Source: Thelonectria olida (taxonomy: Eukaryota; Ascomycota; Sordariomycetes; Hypocreales; Nectriaceae). From it: a stretch of 64,000 nucleotides of DNA. Under the pieces are notes generated by a model that was not told the origin of the DNA, did not search any database, and worked only from the letters and a program-made list of their open reading frames with translations. A program made the translations under genes and the position numbers. Numbering within the stretch: the first letter of the stretch is position 1; each line of letters begins with the position of its first letter. Below are positions 1 to 11,933 of this stretch, piece after piece. The stretch is from assembly GCA_020736575.1 (NCBI GenBank), contig JAGPYM010000075.1, positions 1-64,000 on the forward strand. The letters run 5' to 3'.

Positions 1-487
1 GTGTCGCATTTGCGGCTGTGGTACTGGAGTTGGATGGTTTGCAGACCTTTCGTGGATATTTGATTGTCACGTCTCCTCCACTTCGGTGTCTTGGTTTTCT
101 TGCTCCTTAGAATCAGCCCTCTGGAGCACCTCGACATCCGTTTCTTTGTTTCCTCTGCTTTCCTTCCTTCTTTCCGCTCCTGATAATCATGAGACGGCCC
201 ACCCACGAAAACCCTTGAGAAACCACCACTATCAATTGCATATCCCAACTATCTTTCAGCTCAGCTTGATTAAGACACCGGCATCTCAGTCTTCTGTCTC
301 TGTTGTTTCAGAGTGAGGAAAAAGAGGAGGATTTGGCAACCGTACACTCTATTGCACTCTACCGGTTGGAAGCAAGCTTGCCGCCTGAACCAGTCCGTTC
401 ATACTGATCTGCACTTTGCGGAAGGAATCATCTCCGCCCCAAATAAACAACACATATACCTATATCAACAATTTTACTCGATTCCCG
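1..487 (+). other. Upstream region of the bZIP gene
   Basis: No protein family is recognisable here. The stretch is pyrimidine-rich (many CT, TTTC and TCC runs around 70-260), which is common in promoters and leaders of filamentous fungi. It probably holds the promoter and 5' leader of the bZIP gene that follows. Short open frames at 86-316 and 313-582 show no domain. Confidence 0.4.
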
Positions 488-1638
488 ATGACAACCTTCG
501 TCCAAAGCCACCCTCCTCCCATAAGCGAATTCCCCTTTTCCACGGCGGGCTTCGATGCCACCACGTCGACACTGTTGTCTGAACAGCCCCCTCCTCCTCC
601 GTATCGCATAAGCATTGATTTCCCCGTCCCTCAGACCAATATGACCTTTCAGCCTGAGATGAATCAAATGCCCTACTCACCATTCTTCAATGAGGCAATA
701 AGCAACCCACCTATCCCGACTCAAATGGAAGACCCCTTTTCTCAATGCCCCCCCAGACTGTCACTGCCGCAAAGTTTCCCGAAGTTTTCCAACCTCCAGA
801 ATGTGCCTTGCCAACCTGGGATGGCCAAGAGAGAGAACTTCGTCCACTCCCAGCCCTGTCATGTCCCCCAAATGTCCCAATCGAATTGGATGACAATGTT
901 CTTGAGCCCGGGAAGGATGCGCTAAACGCCCGGAATCGTGGTCGGAAGCGCAAAGGGGACCAGAAAGTGTCTGATACGGTGGTGAAATCAACCAACTTCA
1001 ACGGTCAAGCCTACTCCCGGAATTCCCGTCGAAGAAATACTCTTGAGCGAAACAGGGTTGCTGCTATCAGGTGTCGTATGCGAAAACGGGACGAGGAGTC
1101 AGCACTTTCCGCCCGTACAAAAGAGATGGAGGAACACAACCGCCAACTATCGAAAACCTTCAATGAGCTTCAAGCCGAGTGCCATCACTTAAAGACTCAG
1201 CTGCTACGACACACTGATTGCAACTGCGCCCTTATACATAAGTATATTGCGCATGAGGCCCGGAAGTGCGTCCCCGGAGTGCAGGCTGATCCATCGACCT
1301 TGCAGCTTGATATAATGCCTTTGGTTTCGTATCAATCAGGCCCGAATGGGAGCAGAGCAAGCGATAGTGTGGCCAGCATCACCGATTCATATGGCAACCG
1401 CACTCCGGAGCTAGAGGATGATCCGCCTACGTGGCTCGACATATCTAGCTCAGCGAAAGCCATGTGTAACATGACAAAAGAAGCAATGCAAAATACAATT
1501 ATGCCGGTGCCGTCGCAGCTAATGTCCTCCATACCATGGATGCATGGACCGGACTCTCTATGCTCATGGGTCGACACAGGACCCTTCTTCTTAACAATGG
1601 GAGGGAATGAATTTTGGGGAGAAAATATGGGATTTTAA
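488..1638 (+). CDS. CREB/ATF-type bZIP transcription factor, frame-broken at a C7 run
   Basis: DNA-binding nuclear regulator. The basic region lies around 1027-1095 (RRRNTLERNRVAAIRCRMRKR), where the N-x7-R core is seen as NRVAAIRCR. It is followed by a leucine-zipper coiled coil and the motif HTDCNCALIHKYI, close to the RHSGCNC..I..Y segment of fungal Atf1/AtfA/AtfB-like proteins. From ATG 488 a proline-rich N-terminus stays open to the seven-C run at 747-753. The bZIP is in the next frame, open from ATG 745 to the stop at 1638. One extra C in that run would give a single 383-residue protein. Alternatively translation starts at 745 (297 residues) or there is an intron I could not place. The AT-rich desert starts within about 30 bp of the stop. 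Assignment to bZIP is firm; naming the orthologue is not possible here. Confidence 0.85.
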
Positions 1639-2132
1639 TCGCGTGAGACTTATGCTGCTATATTAAAGCATATTTCACTTAAAGTATAGTATTAGCCTAG
1701 TGTTTATAATAATAGCTATTTTAAATTTAATAATAATATATTTTATACTTATAGTTTTTAAATATTAAATATTTTAAATATTTATTAAAAAGTATATATA
1801 TATTTTAAAATATATATTAAATTAGGTTTATAACTTTCTATTAATAAGATTAATAGTACTATTTATATTAAAAATTATTTTAATATAAAATATTTAAATT
1901 ATATAAAAACTTAAAAAGAATATTAAAAGTTTTTTAAATAATATTATAATATTATAAGTACTATTTATTTAAATATATATTAAAATATATTATTAAAAAT
2001 ATAATAAATATATTTTTATTAAATAAAATAAGCTTACTTTTAATAATAAAAGCAATTTAATAAAAATAAACTAAAATTAAAAATATAATTAAAAGTATAT
2101 ATTTATTAATTAAAAAACTATTATTATATATA

Positions 2133-2237
2133 ATAAATAATTATAAAATAAAATTTATATTTAATTATAAATAATTATAAAATAAAGTTTATATTTAATT
2201 ATAAATAATTATAAAATAAAATTTATATTTGATTATA
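2133..2237. repeat. Tandem repeat, three copies of about 35 bp
   Basis: The unit built around TAATTATAAAATAAA then TTTATATTTAATTA occurs three times in a row with only one or two differences. It lies just outside the first R1 copy. It is probably a slippage product within AT-rich DNA. Confidence 0.8.
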
Positions 2238-2279
2238 AAAAAATTATATTTTAATGTTAAAACTATTTTATTTTTTTCT

Positions 2280-3110
2280 ATTAAGTACGTTTTATTATTA
2301 TATACACTTTTTAATATATTTTACTATTTAAGTATTTTATTTTACTTTTATTAATTTAAATACTTTTAAATCTATTTTAACTTTTTTCAAACTTTTCTTT
2401 TTATTTAACCTTTTTAACTTTTTACTTTTTAAATTTTTATATTTATTTAATTTAATTTACTTTTTACTTTTAAATTTTCCTTTCTTTTTATATAACTATT
2501 TAAATTATTACTATTATATATAATAGCTTTTAAAGTTATAACTTATAAATATTTAATTAAATTATTATAATAAATTATATATTTTTATTTTTAAAATAGT
2601 TTCTTTTTTCCCTTTTAAAAACTTTATAAAGTTTTAAACTTTTTATTTAAAAGATTTATAATAGTATTAGTATATATTAAGTCTTTTAATTAAAATCTTA
2701 TAATTTAAATAATTAAATTAACTTTTTAATAAATATTTAATAATATATTTATATTAAATAGTATAAAAATATTTAAAAGTTATAACTCTTTTAAATATTT
2801 ATTAAAATCTTTTATTAGTTTTATATATTTATAAAGATTTATATATATTAATATATAATAAGTAGTTATATAAGTTTTATTATTTAAATAAATAATATTA
2901 TATATAATTAATAAAAAGTTAAATATTTTAACTATTATATATTATATTATTAGTTAAATTATATAAATTTAAATTAAATAGAAATAATAAGTATTATATA
3001 TTAAAAGCTTAAAATAAGGCTTTTTAAATAAGATTTATTTAATAGGAACTTTTTTTTTAAAACTAATTATATGCTCTATTAAATAGCTTATTATTATAAA
3101 TATAAAGTTA
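2280..3110 (+). repeat. R1 repeat arm, plus orientation
   Basis: This stretch matches other R1 arms at about 3415-4310 and 31275-32160 block by block. It begins with a TTTATTATTATATACAC-like block, then a pyrimidine-rich block around 2370-2490, a TATATAATAGCTTTTAAAG block, and an end block starting TTAAAAGCTTAAAATAAGG at about 3000. I do not recognise the family and see no coding capacity. Confidence 0.65.
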
Positions 3111-3119
3111 AAATTTAAC

Positions 3120-3310
3120 TTATATTAACTTTTATTATTATTTATTAAAATAAGCTTAATACTAGTATATAATAAAAGTTAATATAAGTAAAACATTTAA
3201 TTATAAACCTTATAAAAGAGCTTATTATAATAAATATAAAATTGGGTTTTATTTATATTAACTTTTATTATATACTAGTACTAGGCTTATTTTAATAAAT
3301 AATAAGTAAA
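3120..3310. repeat. Palindromic junction of two R1 end blocks
   Basis: The end block of R1 (AACTTTTATTATATACTAGTAC and flanks, near 3260-3300) is present in inverted form at 3130-3190. The two copies could form a hairpin with a short loop. It marks where R1 arms meet tail to tail. Confidence 0.6.
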
Positions 3311-3411
3311 ATATCACTTTATATTTATTATAATTAGCTTTTAATATAAAAGTATTACTATTTTAATTTAATTTATATAATTTAACTAATTATATAATAT
3401 ATAACTTTTTT

Positions 3412-5246
3412 ATAATTCGTAATTTTTATTATTATATTTACTCTTTTATATATTTTTCTATTTAATTACCTTACTTATTTCTATTAGTTTAATTGCTTTT
3501 AAACTTATTTAATCTATTTTTAAACTTTCTTTTTTACTTAACCCTTTTACCCCCCCCTTACTTTTTAACTATTATATCCACTTGCCTATTTAACTTACTT
3601 TTTATTTTTAAAATTTTCCTTTATAGCCTTTTAAGTAACTATTTGAATTATTACTATTATATATAATAGCTTTTAAAGCTATAGCTTTAAGTTATACCCT
3701 TATATTTTTTTAAAAAATAATTAGCTATTTTATTTAAATATATTATTTCTTACCTAATTTAAAAGGCAATTAAATTAGCTAACTTTTCTATTAAAGAAAT
3801 TAAAATTATCTCTTTTTATATTTAGTCTTTTAATTAGAATATAATAGCCTAAAAGGACTAGATTAATTTTTTATATTACTTTTAATAGTATATTTATATT
3901 AGTTAATATAGGAATATTAAGGAGTTATAACTATTTAAAATACTTTTTAAGCTTTTTAATTAAATAAATATATTTAAGAAAATTTATATAATTTAATAGA
4001 TATTAAGGTATTATATTAATATTATCTTTTTAAATTATACTTTATTTAATTAGTAGGAAGTTAGCTATATTAAGTTATATATTTTATAATTAGTAAAATT
4101 ATATAAACTAGAGTTTAAAGGAGTAGTACTTTTATATTAAAAGCTTAAAATAAGGTTTTTTAAAAAAGGTATATTTAATAAGGATTTTTATTTAAAAGCT
4201 AATTATAAACTTTATAAAAAAGCTTATTATAATAGATATAAGGCTAGGTTTTACTTTTATTAACTTTTATTATATGCTAGTATTAAGCTTATTTTAATAA
4301 ATAATAATATATAATTTAATATAATTAACTCTTTACTAATTAAATAAACTATAGTTTAAGTAAATAATATTAATATAATAGTTAAATATTTAATAAATTA
4401 TATAAACTTTTTTAAATATATTTATTTAATTAAAAAGCTTAAAAGGTATTTTAAATAATTATTATTTATTAAAATAAGCTTAATACTAATATATAATAAA
4501 AGTTAATATAAGTAAAACTTAACTTTATATTTATTATAATAAGCTTTTTTATAAAGTTTATAATTAGCTTTAAATTAAAAATTCTTATTAAGTAAACATT
4601 GCTTAAAAAACCTTATTTTAAGGATTTAATATAAAAGTACTATTTAAAAAAGAAATATAAAAAAGTTAATAAAATAATAAAAATTACTAATTATAAAAGT
4701 TTTAAATAATTATAACTTTTTAATATTTTAATATTAGTTAATATAAGTATACTATTAAAAGTAATATAAAAGTTTAATTTAGTCTGTTTAAACTATTATA
4801 TTTTAATTAAAAAGTTAAATATATAAAAAAATAAATTTAGGTTTTTTAATAAAAAGGTTAGCTAATTTAATTGCCTTTTAAATTAAGTAAGAAATAATAA
4901 CCTTAATTTAAATACTTAAATATTTTATAAAAAAATATAAAAGTATAATTTAAAATTATAGTTTTAAAAGCTATTATATATAATAATAATAACTTATATA
5001 ATTATTTAAAAAGCTACTTACTTATAAGTAAAATAAAATAAGTAAAAGGAAAAATTTACAAATAGAAAGTAAGTTAAATAATATATAAATATAAGAGTTA
5101 AAAAGTTAAAAGGGCTAAAAGAGTTAAATAAAAAAGAAAGTTTAAAAATAAATGAAATAGATTTAAAAGTAAAAAGCTAATAGAAATAAGTAAGGTAATT
5201 AAATAGAAGAATATATAAAAAGGTTAATATAATAATAAGAATTACT
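3412..5246. mobile_element. R1 fold-back element (two inverted arms), copy A
   Basis: A plus-oriented R1 arm (about 3412-4310) is followed after a roughly 160 bp spacer by a shorter minus-oriented arm (about 4470-5246). The outer ends mirror each other: TAATTTTTATTATTATAT on the left, ATAATAATAAGAATTAC on the right. This architecture fits a non-autonomous DNA transposon with very long terminal inverted repeats, or a fold-back element. No transposase is visible. Arm sequences differ mainly by transitions, as expected after RIP. Confidence 0.6.
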
Positions 5247-5587
5247 AATAATAATATTAACTATTTTATTTAAATAAAACTTAAAGTGTTTTATAAGTAT
5301 AAAAAGTATAATATTAAATTATATATTATATTTTACTATTATAAAATAAGTATTACTTTTTAAAAGTATTAATATTAAAATAAAGCTTTTATATATAAAT
5401 TAATATTTAAAAGTTATAAGTTATTTAAAAATTATAAACCTTATAAAAAAGCTTAATATAATAAATATAAGGCTGGGTCTTACTTATATTAACTTTTATT
5501 ATATACTAATACTAGGCTTATTTTAATAAATAATAAGTTATTTAAAATATTATAAAGCTTTTTAAAATTAAAATTATAATAAATTAA

Positions 5588-5665
5588 TATAATTTAAAAT
5601 TATTTAATAAATATAATTTAAAATTATTTAATAAATATAATTTAAAATTATTTAATAAATATATA
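5588..5665. repeat. Tandem repeat, three copies of about 24 bp
   Basis: The unit ATAATTTAAAATTATTTAATAAAT is present three times in a row. A second short duplication (about 30 bp, twice) lies at 5735-5790. No function is suggested. Confidence 0.8.
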
Positions 5666-5969
5666 TTAAGCTTATAGCTTTTAATAAGCTAGTATATAAT
5701 ATAATATCTTATATATAGTATAATAAGTATTTAATATTTTAATTTTAATATAATAAGTATTTAATATTTTAATTTTAATATTAAAATAATTTTATAATAA
5801 GTAAATTATATTATATTAATACTTATAAAATTATTAGAAATAAAGTTTTAAATGTTTTATAATATAATATAAAAACTATATTTAAAATTTCTTTTTAATA
5901 ATATATAATATATTTAAAAAAACTATTTTAAAAAGTTTAAAATTTATATATTTAATAGTTAATTTTTAT

Positions 5970-6347
5970 ATTACTATTAAAAAAGCTAATAATATAAATA
6001 TATAATAAAAGTTAATATAAGCTAAACCCTAGCCTTATATCCATTAAAATAAGCTTTTTAATAGGGCTTATAATTAGTTTTAAAATAAATATTTCTATTA
6101 AATAAACCTTATTAAAAGAATCTTATTTTAAGCTTTTAATATAAAAGTACGTATTTTTTCTATTTAACCCTAATATATATAACTTAACTAATAATATAAT
6201 ATATAATAGTTAAAATGCCTAACTTCTTATTAATTAAATATAATATAATTTAATTAAATAATAAAAGCTATATAACTACTTATTATATATTAAAATATAT
6301 AAATCTTTTTAAATATATTAAGCTAATAAGAGATTTTAATAGGCACT
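5970..6347 (-). repeat. R1 repeat arm, minus orientation, ending at the copia insertion
   Basis: The stretch is about 85-90 percent alike to 12700-13090 by eye, including the shared TAGTTAAAATGCCTAACTT core. It is the reverse complement of the 3' half of plus R1 arms such as 31810-32160. The similarity stops at 6347, directly before the left LTR of the copia element. Confidence 0.65.
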
Positions 6348-7017
6348 TATAAAAGCTAGAGCTATAAAAAAAATAAAAGTTAAAAGCTTTAAAAGTAAAT
6401 AGAAAAATAGAAAGTAAAAGTATTAAAATTCTAATTAGATATTTAAAATTAGTAAATTAAAACAGTTATAAAAATATAAAAAAGGTTTTAATTAGTTAAA
6501 TATTTATTATAAATATTAATAATTAAATTAAGTTAAATAAGGGGAGGAAACCTCTTATTTTTTATATATAATAGGTTGGGTCCTATTAGCCCTAGGTAAA
6601 AAATATATATATTAAATAAAAACTCTATTATTCCTTTATTTAATAATATTTAAAATGCTTATATAAGTCCATTTCTTCTTATTTAAATAGTTAGTTAAAA
6701 GTGAAAATTTAAAAAGTATATTAAATTATTTTATATTTTAATACGCTTTTCTATTTAGAATTATATGCCTTATTAGAACGGATATTACCTATTAGAGTAA
6801 GGATAGTATATACTAGTATATCTGCCTTTTTAATTTAGAAATAAGTAAAATATTTTAAATAGAAATATAACTAATAAAGTATATAAAGTAAAAAATATAT
6901 TATTATAATCCTTATATTTTAATAGATTTAATAATAAATTTTATTCCCTTAATAGGTAAAATATATTTAAATTATTCTATTTTATATATTTAAGCTTATA
7001 AAAGACTAGCTTTTATA
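6348..7017 (-). repeat. 3' LTR of the copia element (left copy)
   Basis: It matches 11934-12599 over its length. The ends form a 12-bp inverted repeat, TATAAAAGCTAG at 6348 and CTAGCTTTTATA at 7006-7017. This is what a TG...CA LTR would look like after RIP. A five-base flank comparison (GCACT left, TTACT right) is only a weak hint of a target-site duplication. Confidence 0.88.
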
Positions 7018-7030
7018 GCCCCCCTAAAGC
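7018..7030 (-). other. Polypurine tract of the copia element
   Basis: On the minus strand GCTTTAGGGGGGC lies directly upstream of the 3' LTR. This is the expected position of the plus-strand priming site. A run of six G is striking in a block that is otherwise almost free of G+C. Confidence 0.75.
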
Positions 7031-7459
7031 TATATTATATCTAATTTTTATAAATATATTACTAAATATATTATAGATTTTAAAATACAAGTCTTTTTAT
7101 ATAATTTTAATAAATTTAAATATTTATAATTAAATATATATTTTTATTAAAAAGAAAGTATTTAAAAACTTTTTAATTATAAGATTTTTAAAAGAAATTT
7201 TTAAAACCCTTTATAATTTAAAAATTAAAAAATATTATTTAAAGAAAATATAAAATAAAAACCTTAGTTATATAAAGAAAATCCTTAAGGAAATAAAATA
7301 AAAAACTTATTTATTATTTATTTTTTAAAATATAATTATTTAAAAATAAATCTTTTAATAATTTATAAAATTCTATTAGTTTTAAATCTTTTATAAAAAA
7401 ATCTATTATATTATTTTTAAATCTTTTATAGAAAATCTTTATATTTCCTTATTTAATTT

Positions 7460-7568
7460 CTTTTTTAAAAAAATAATAGGCTATATTTATATATTTAGCC
7501 TTTTTATAATAAAAAGAATTCTTAGCTAAGGTTTTAATAGCCTTATTATCTATTAATATAGGAAATAT
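7460..7568 (-). pseudogene. Copia RNase H remnant
   Basis: Minus-strand reading gives PILIDNKAIKTLAKN followed by YINIAYYF. This lines up with the copia RNase H pattern DN..A...N followed by KHID-RYHF. The expected H residues are read as Y and the D after KHI as N, all RIP-type changes. The frame ends at a stop shortly after. Confidence 0.85.
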
Positions 7569-8179
7569 AATATTATTTTTATTTAAAAAAAGATTTTCTA
7601 ATAAATAATTATATATATTATTTAAATCTTTAGCTTTTTTAACTACTTTTCTAAGGGCTATATGTTTTACTTTTATAGTTAAATTTATAATATATTTCTA
7701 CTTATAGCTATTCTAACTTAAAATATTTTTATTTATAAAAAAGTAATATTTACTTATAAATTTTCTATTTATAAAACTAGCTTTCTAATTAGAATTAGTA
7801 TAGCCTTTTATAATTAAATTTAAAAATTTTAAATTTATATTATAATTATATAATAGGCCTATATTTAGATAGGTATTTATATATTTTTATAATAAATTTA
7901 AAGCTTTTTTATAAGTATTATATAATTTAAATATAAATTTAAATAAATTTATAACTATATATAATATATTAGGTCTAGTTCTTAAAGCTAAATATAATAA
8001 AAATTCTATTTCTTATTAAAAATATAATATATCTTTTTTAAAAAGTTTTATTATAGCCTTTTATTCTTTTTATTTATAATTATTTATATATTTAAAAAGT
8101 CTTTTATTTCTTTTAAAAATTAGGGTTTTATAATAGAAAATAATAAATACATTTTATTTTATATTTTTCCTTTATTTAA

Positions 8180-8362
8180 GCCCGCTACTATTTAATTATT
8201 AATATAATATAATATAAAAGATTATAAATCTTTACTTATAAATATTCCTTTATTATAAAATATAGGAAAATATTCTATTCTTTATATATTATTAAATAAA
8301 AATTTATACTAAAGTCTAGAATTTTATTTTAAACTATAAAAGGCTTTATTAAGTCTTAAATA
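8180..8362 (-). pseudogene. Copia reverse transcriptase remnant
   Basis: At 8306-8362 (minus) the reading LNKAFYSLK*NSRL*Y matches the copia RT signature L-KA-YGLKQ-PR-WY, with G to S, Q to stop and W to stop. At 8195-8206 the active-site YVDD reads YINN, followed by IVAG at 8180-8191 after a further stop. Both segments are in the same frame. Each difference is a C-to-T or G-to-A change. Confidence 0.9.
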
Positions 8363-9479
8363 TAATTTCTAATCTTTATTTTATTTTTAAAGTTTTTAAA
8401 AAGCTTTTTAAATATATATCTTTTAAAACTAGCTGGAAAAACTATATATATTTCTTTATTTATAAAAGAATATATAAAAGCATTTTTTATATTAAATTAT
8501 AATATATTTTAGCTTTAGCTTATAGCTATTATAAGAAATAATTTTATATTTTTAAGTTTATAAGTTATAATAAAGGTTTTATTATAATTTATATTTTCTA
8601 ATTAGTTAAAACTTTATATAATATATTTAGATTTATATTTTAATATATTAATTTCTAAATTAGTTTTTATTTTATAAACTTAACGCTCTTTTAAGGCTTT
8701 TCTTTCTATAGGAAGTAAGTTTATACTTTAAATTTCTTATTTTAATAATTCTATTATTTCTATTTTTATAAAAATAACCTATTTCTTATTTAATATAGCT
8801 TAATTATAATTTATAAGTTTTATAAAGTTATTATTTATATTTTATATAATAGTATTATATATAAAAGGAATTTTTTTAAAGTTCTTATAGTATTTAATTA
8901 GCTTTTTAAAAATTTCAATTAAAATTCTAACTTTTATATTTTTATTTAAATTATTAAAATTAAAATTTTCCTTATTATTTATTACTTTTATAAGACTTTT
9001 AAGCTTTATATTTTAAAAAACATTTTTTAAAACTATTATATTTTTAAATATAATAATTTTATATTTTTTATTATTTTAAATTTTATAAGAATTATTTTAA
9101 AAACCTATTATAATACCCTTTTTAGCTTTAAGTTTTAATTTACTTATAGTAGTTTTATTTATATAATAAATTATAAACTTAAATATCTTTTTATCTTTTA
9201 AGTTTTTTAAACTTAATATAATATTATTTTTCTTTTTTATAAAATATAAAAATCCTTATAAAAATAGGGTATTTTATTATATATATATTTTATAATTTCT
9301 AATATATTTGCCTAAAGGTATTTAGAAAGTTTAATATATATAAGTATAATTTTTAATATATTTAAAATATATCTATTTATTTTTTAGCAGCTCTATTAGG
9401 CTCTTTTATATAAGGAGGTAAAAAATTATATAATATTCCTTTTTCTTTATAATATTTAATTAAAAATATTTATATTTTT

Positions 9480-9690
9480 TATATTATTTAAAATAGTTAT
9501 TTATAGTTATTCTTTTAAAATTATTTTCTATAGCTAACTTATATAGCTTAAAGCTATTTAAAGTATTACTTTTATATTTTAATTTATTTATTTTTAACCA
9601 CTTTAAGCCTTTATTTAAAAAAGTTATAAAATATTTATACTTATTATAAGCTATTAGACTTATAGGGCTATATATATTTATAACTACTTT
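9480..9690 (-). pseudogene. Copia integrase remnant
   Basis: A long open minus-strand stretch reads INIYSPISLIAYNKYKYFI then TFLNKG, the core of a copia integrase around its first catalytic aspartate (D-I-C-G-P-I in the family). Here that aspartate is N (codon 9676-9678), and the following C and G are Y and S. Confidence 0.83.
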
Positions 9691-10773
9691 ATTTAGAAAT
9701 TTATAATTCCTTTTATTAGATATTTTATTTATTTATTAGTTAATTTTCCTTATATATAACTATTATATTATTTTATTTTAAGAATATCTTTTTAAAAATA
9801 TTAAACTTATAGTTTTATAGTATTTTTTATTATATAGTCTTATAAGCTATTTCTTTAAAGTTTTTATATTTAAGTAATTTAATTTTAAATACTAGTTATA
9901 TAATTATATAATTATAATTTTATTTTTATTAGAGTTTTCCTTTTTATTTATAATTATAAGAGTTTTTATAATTAAAATATTTCTTTTAAAAATCTTTATA
10001 TTTTTATAATTAATTATATATAATAGAATATAATATAATCTTTACTTAAGGAAACTTATAATAATAATTCTTTTATTTTTAATTAGGAAATATTATTTCT
10101 TTTAATATAATAATTAATATTAATTAAAGCTAACTAACTTATAATATTTACTCCTAATTTAAAATATATATAATATTTTTAATATAGTATTTTTTTTATT
10201 ATTAGGGAATTTTATATATAAATTTCTAATTCTTTTATATTTATTTTATAAGTATTTCCCTAGAAACTTCTTTATTTATAAGTTTATAATTTATTAAAAA
10301 GGTTTTATTTTTATAATATAAATTATAATACCTATATTATATATAAAATAGATTAAATTCTTATTTTTATTATTTTCCTTAATTATATATATATTATTTT
10401 ACTTAAAAATAAAAATAATATCTTTTAAACCTTTTTTATAATTTCTATAGGAATATTAGTATTTTTATTATATAAAAAACGTATATATAAGGGGTTATTT
10501 ACTTTTATATCTTTTATATTTATATTTATAAGGTTAAAAGCTTTTAAAAGAATTAATTCTTTTTTTTAAGCTTTATAACTTCTCTTATTAGTTTATCTAA
10601 TAAACTAGAATTAGTATTAGGGTTTATAATAGCTAGAAGCAGTTTTTCCTACTTTGTATTTCTATTTTCTCTTGCTTTATTAGAAAGAGAGTTCTTAGTT
10701 ATTTTAACTTCTTTTATTTTAGCTTTGAAATTAGAAATCTAATTTTTTAAACTTTAGTTAAATAAAAGAAAGA

Positions 10774-10815
10774 ATAATCCTTAAAAATATGCCCTTTCTT
10801 CTTACAATTAGTATA
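10774..10815 (-). pseudogene. Gag CCHC zinc-knuckle remnant
   Basis: Minus-strand reading YTNCKKKGHIFKDY matches the retroviral-type knuckle C-x2-C-x3-GH-x4-C, with the first and last cysteines changed to tyrosine (TGT/TGC to TAT). It lies upstream of the integrase remnant, the right place for Gag. Confidence 0.88.
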
Positions 10816-11933
10816 TTTTATACTAATTTCCTTAGCTTTTTATAGTTTTTTAAATTATATAAATACTAAACTCTCTAATTAGTTTTTTATTTTTTTAGCC
10901 TTATTAACTAGTAAAAAAATAGAAATTTTAAAATATAAGTATTAGAGTTATTTTTTAAAGTTTAAAAGATATTAGTTATCTAGCTAGAGAAGCTTTTATT
11001 TAAATTATATAAAATTTAAATTATAATAACTTTTTTAAGAATTTTTATATTCCTAAAAGTTAATTTATTAGAAGGTTTTTTAATTTTAGTAAAAGGTTCT
11101 TCTATTAACTAATTTTAAAAGTATATATTAAAAAATTCCTTAATTAAAAGGAATTTACTTATAAAACTAAAGGAATTATAAAGGTTTTTTAATAAATCCT
11201 AAGCTAATTTAATATTTGTAATATATTTAATTTATAATATAGGTCCATTTTCTAATAGGAGATTAATATTTACTAGTACTTTTACTTATTTTATATAATT
11301 TTTAATAGAAATAGTACTTATAAGCTTTTCCTTAATTAGAAAAGCTTTAACTTAAATAGCCTAAATAATATAACTTTTCCTACCTTTTAATTTAGGGATT
11401 TTAAGCTTATTTATAAATCCTATTATAATTAGTTAGCTAAAAAAACACTTAAATAGGGTTTTTATTAATATTTTTTATTAAAAAAAGATACTTAAAAAAG
11501 CTAGTATATTAATCTAGTAAGATTAAATAGTATAATTAAATAGCTTAAAAAACGGGCTTTTTAATAGTATAGGTCTTTAATTGAAATATTAAGAATTAAA
11601 AAAGATATTAATATTAATATAAAAGTTAAAAAGTATAATATATTAAGGAGGATTATTTAGGCTATAATTAGAGGATTATTAAAATAATATAACTATTAAA
11701 AAGGTAGTAATAAGGGAATTATTAAGTAAAAAGATAAATATAATTAGTTAAATAGTTATTAAGAAATTAAAAAGTGTTAATAAAGGTTTTTAAATAGTAA
11801 ATAGTAAGAAAGAAGTAAAATAGTAGTAAGATTAGAAAATTAGAATATCTTAAAATTAAGCTAATAAAATTAGAGAAAAGAGTATTAAAATACTCCTTAT
11901 AAGATATTAAATGCAAAACTCAAGCTTATAACT

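Noticed and set aside
2133..5790. CRISPR-like spaced repeats
   Set aside because: The short repeats are head-to-tail tandem copies without unique spacers, in RIP-altered fungal DNA.
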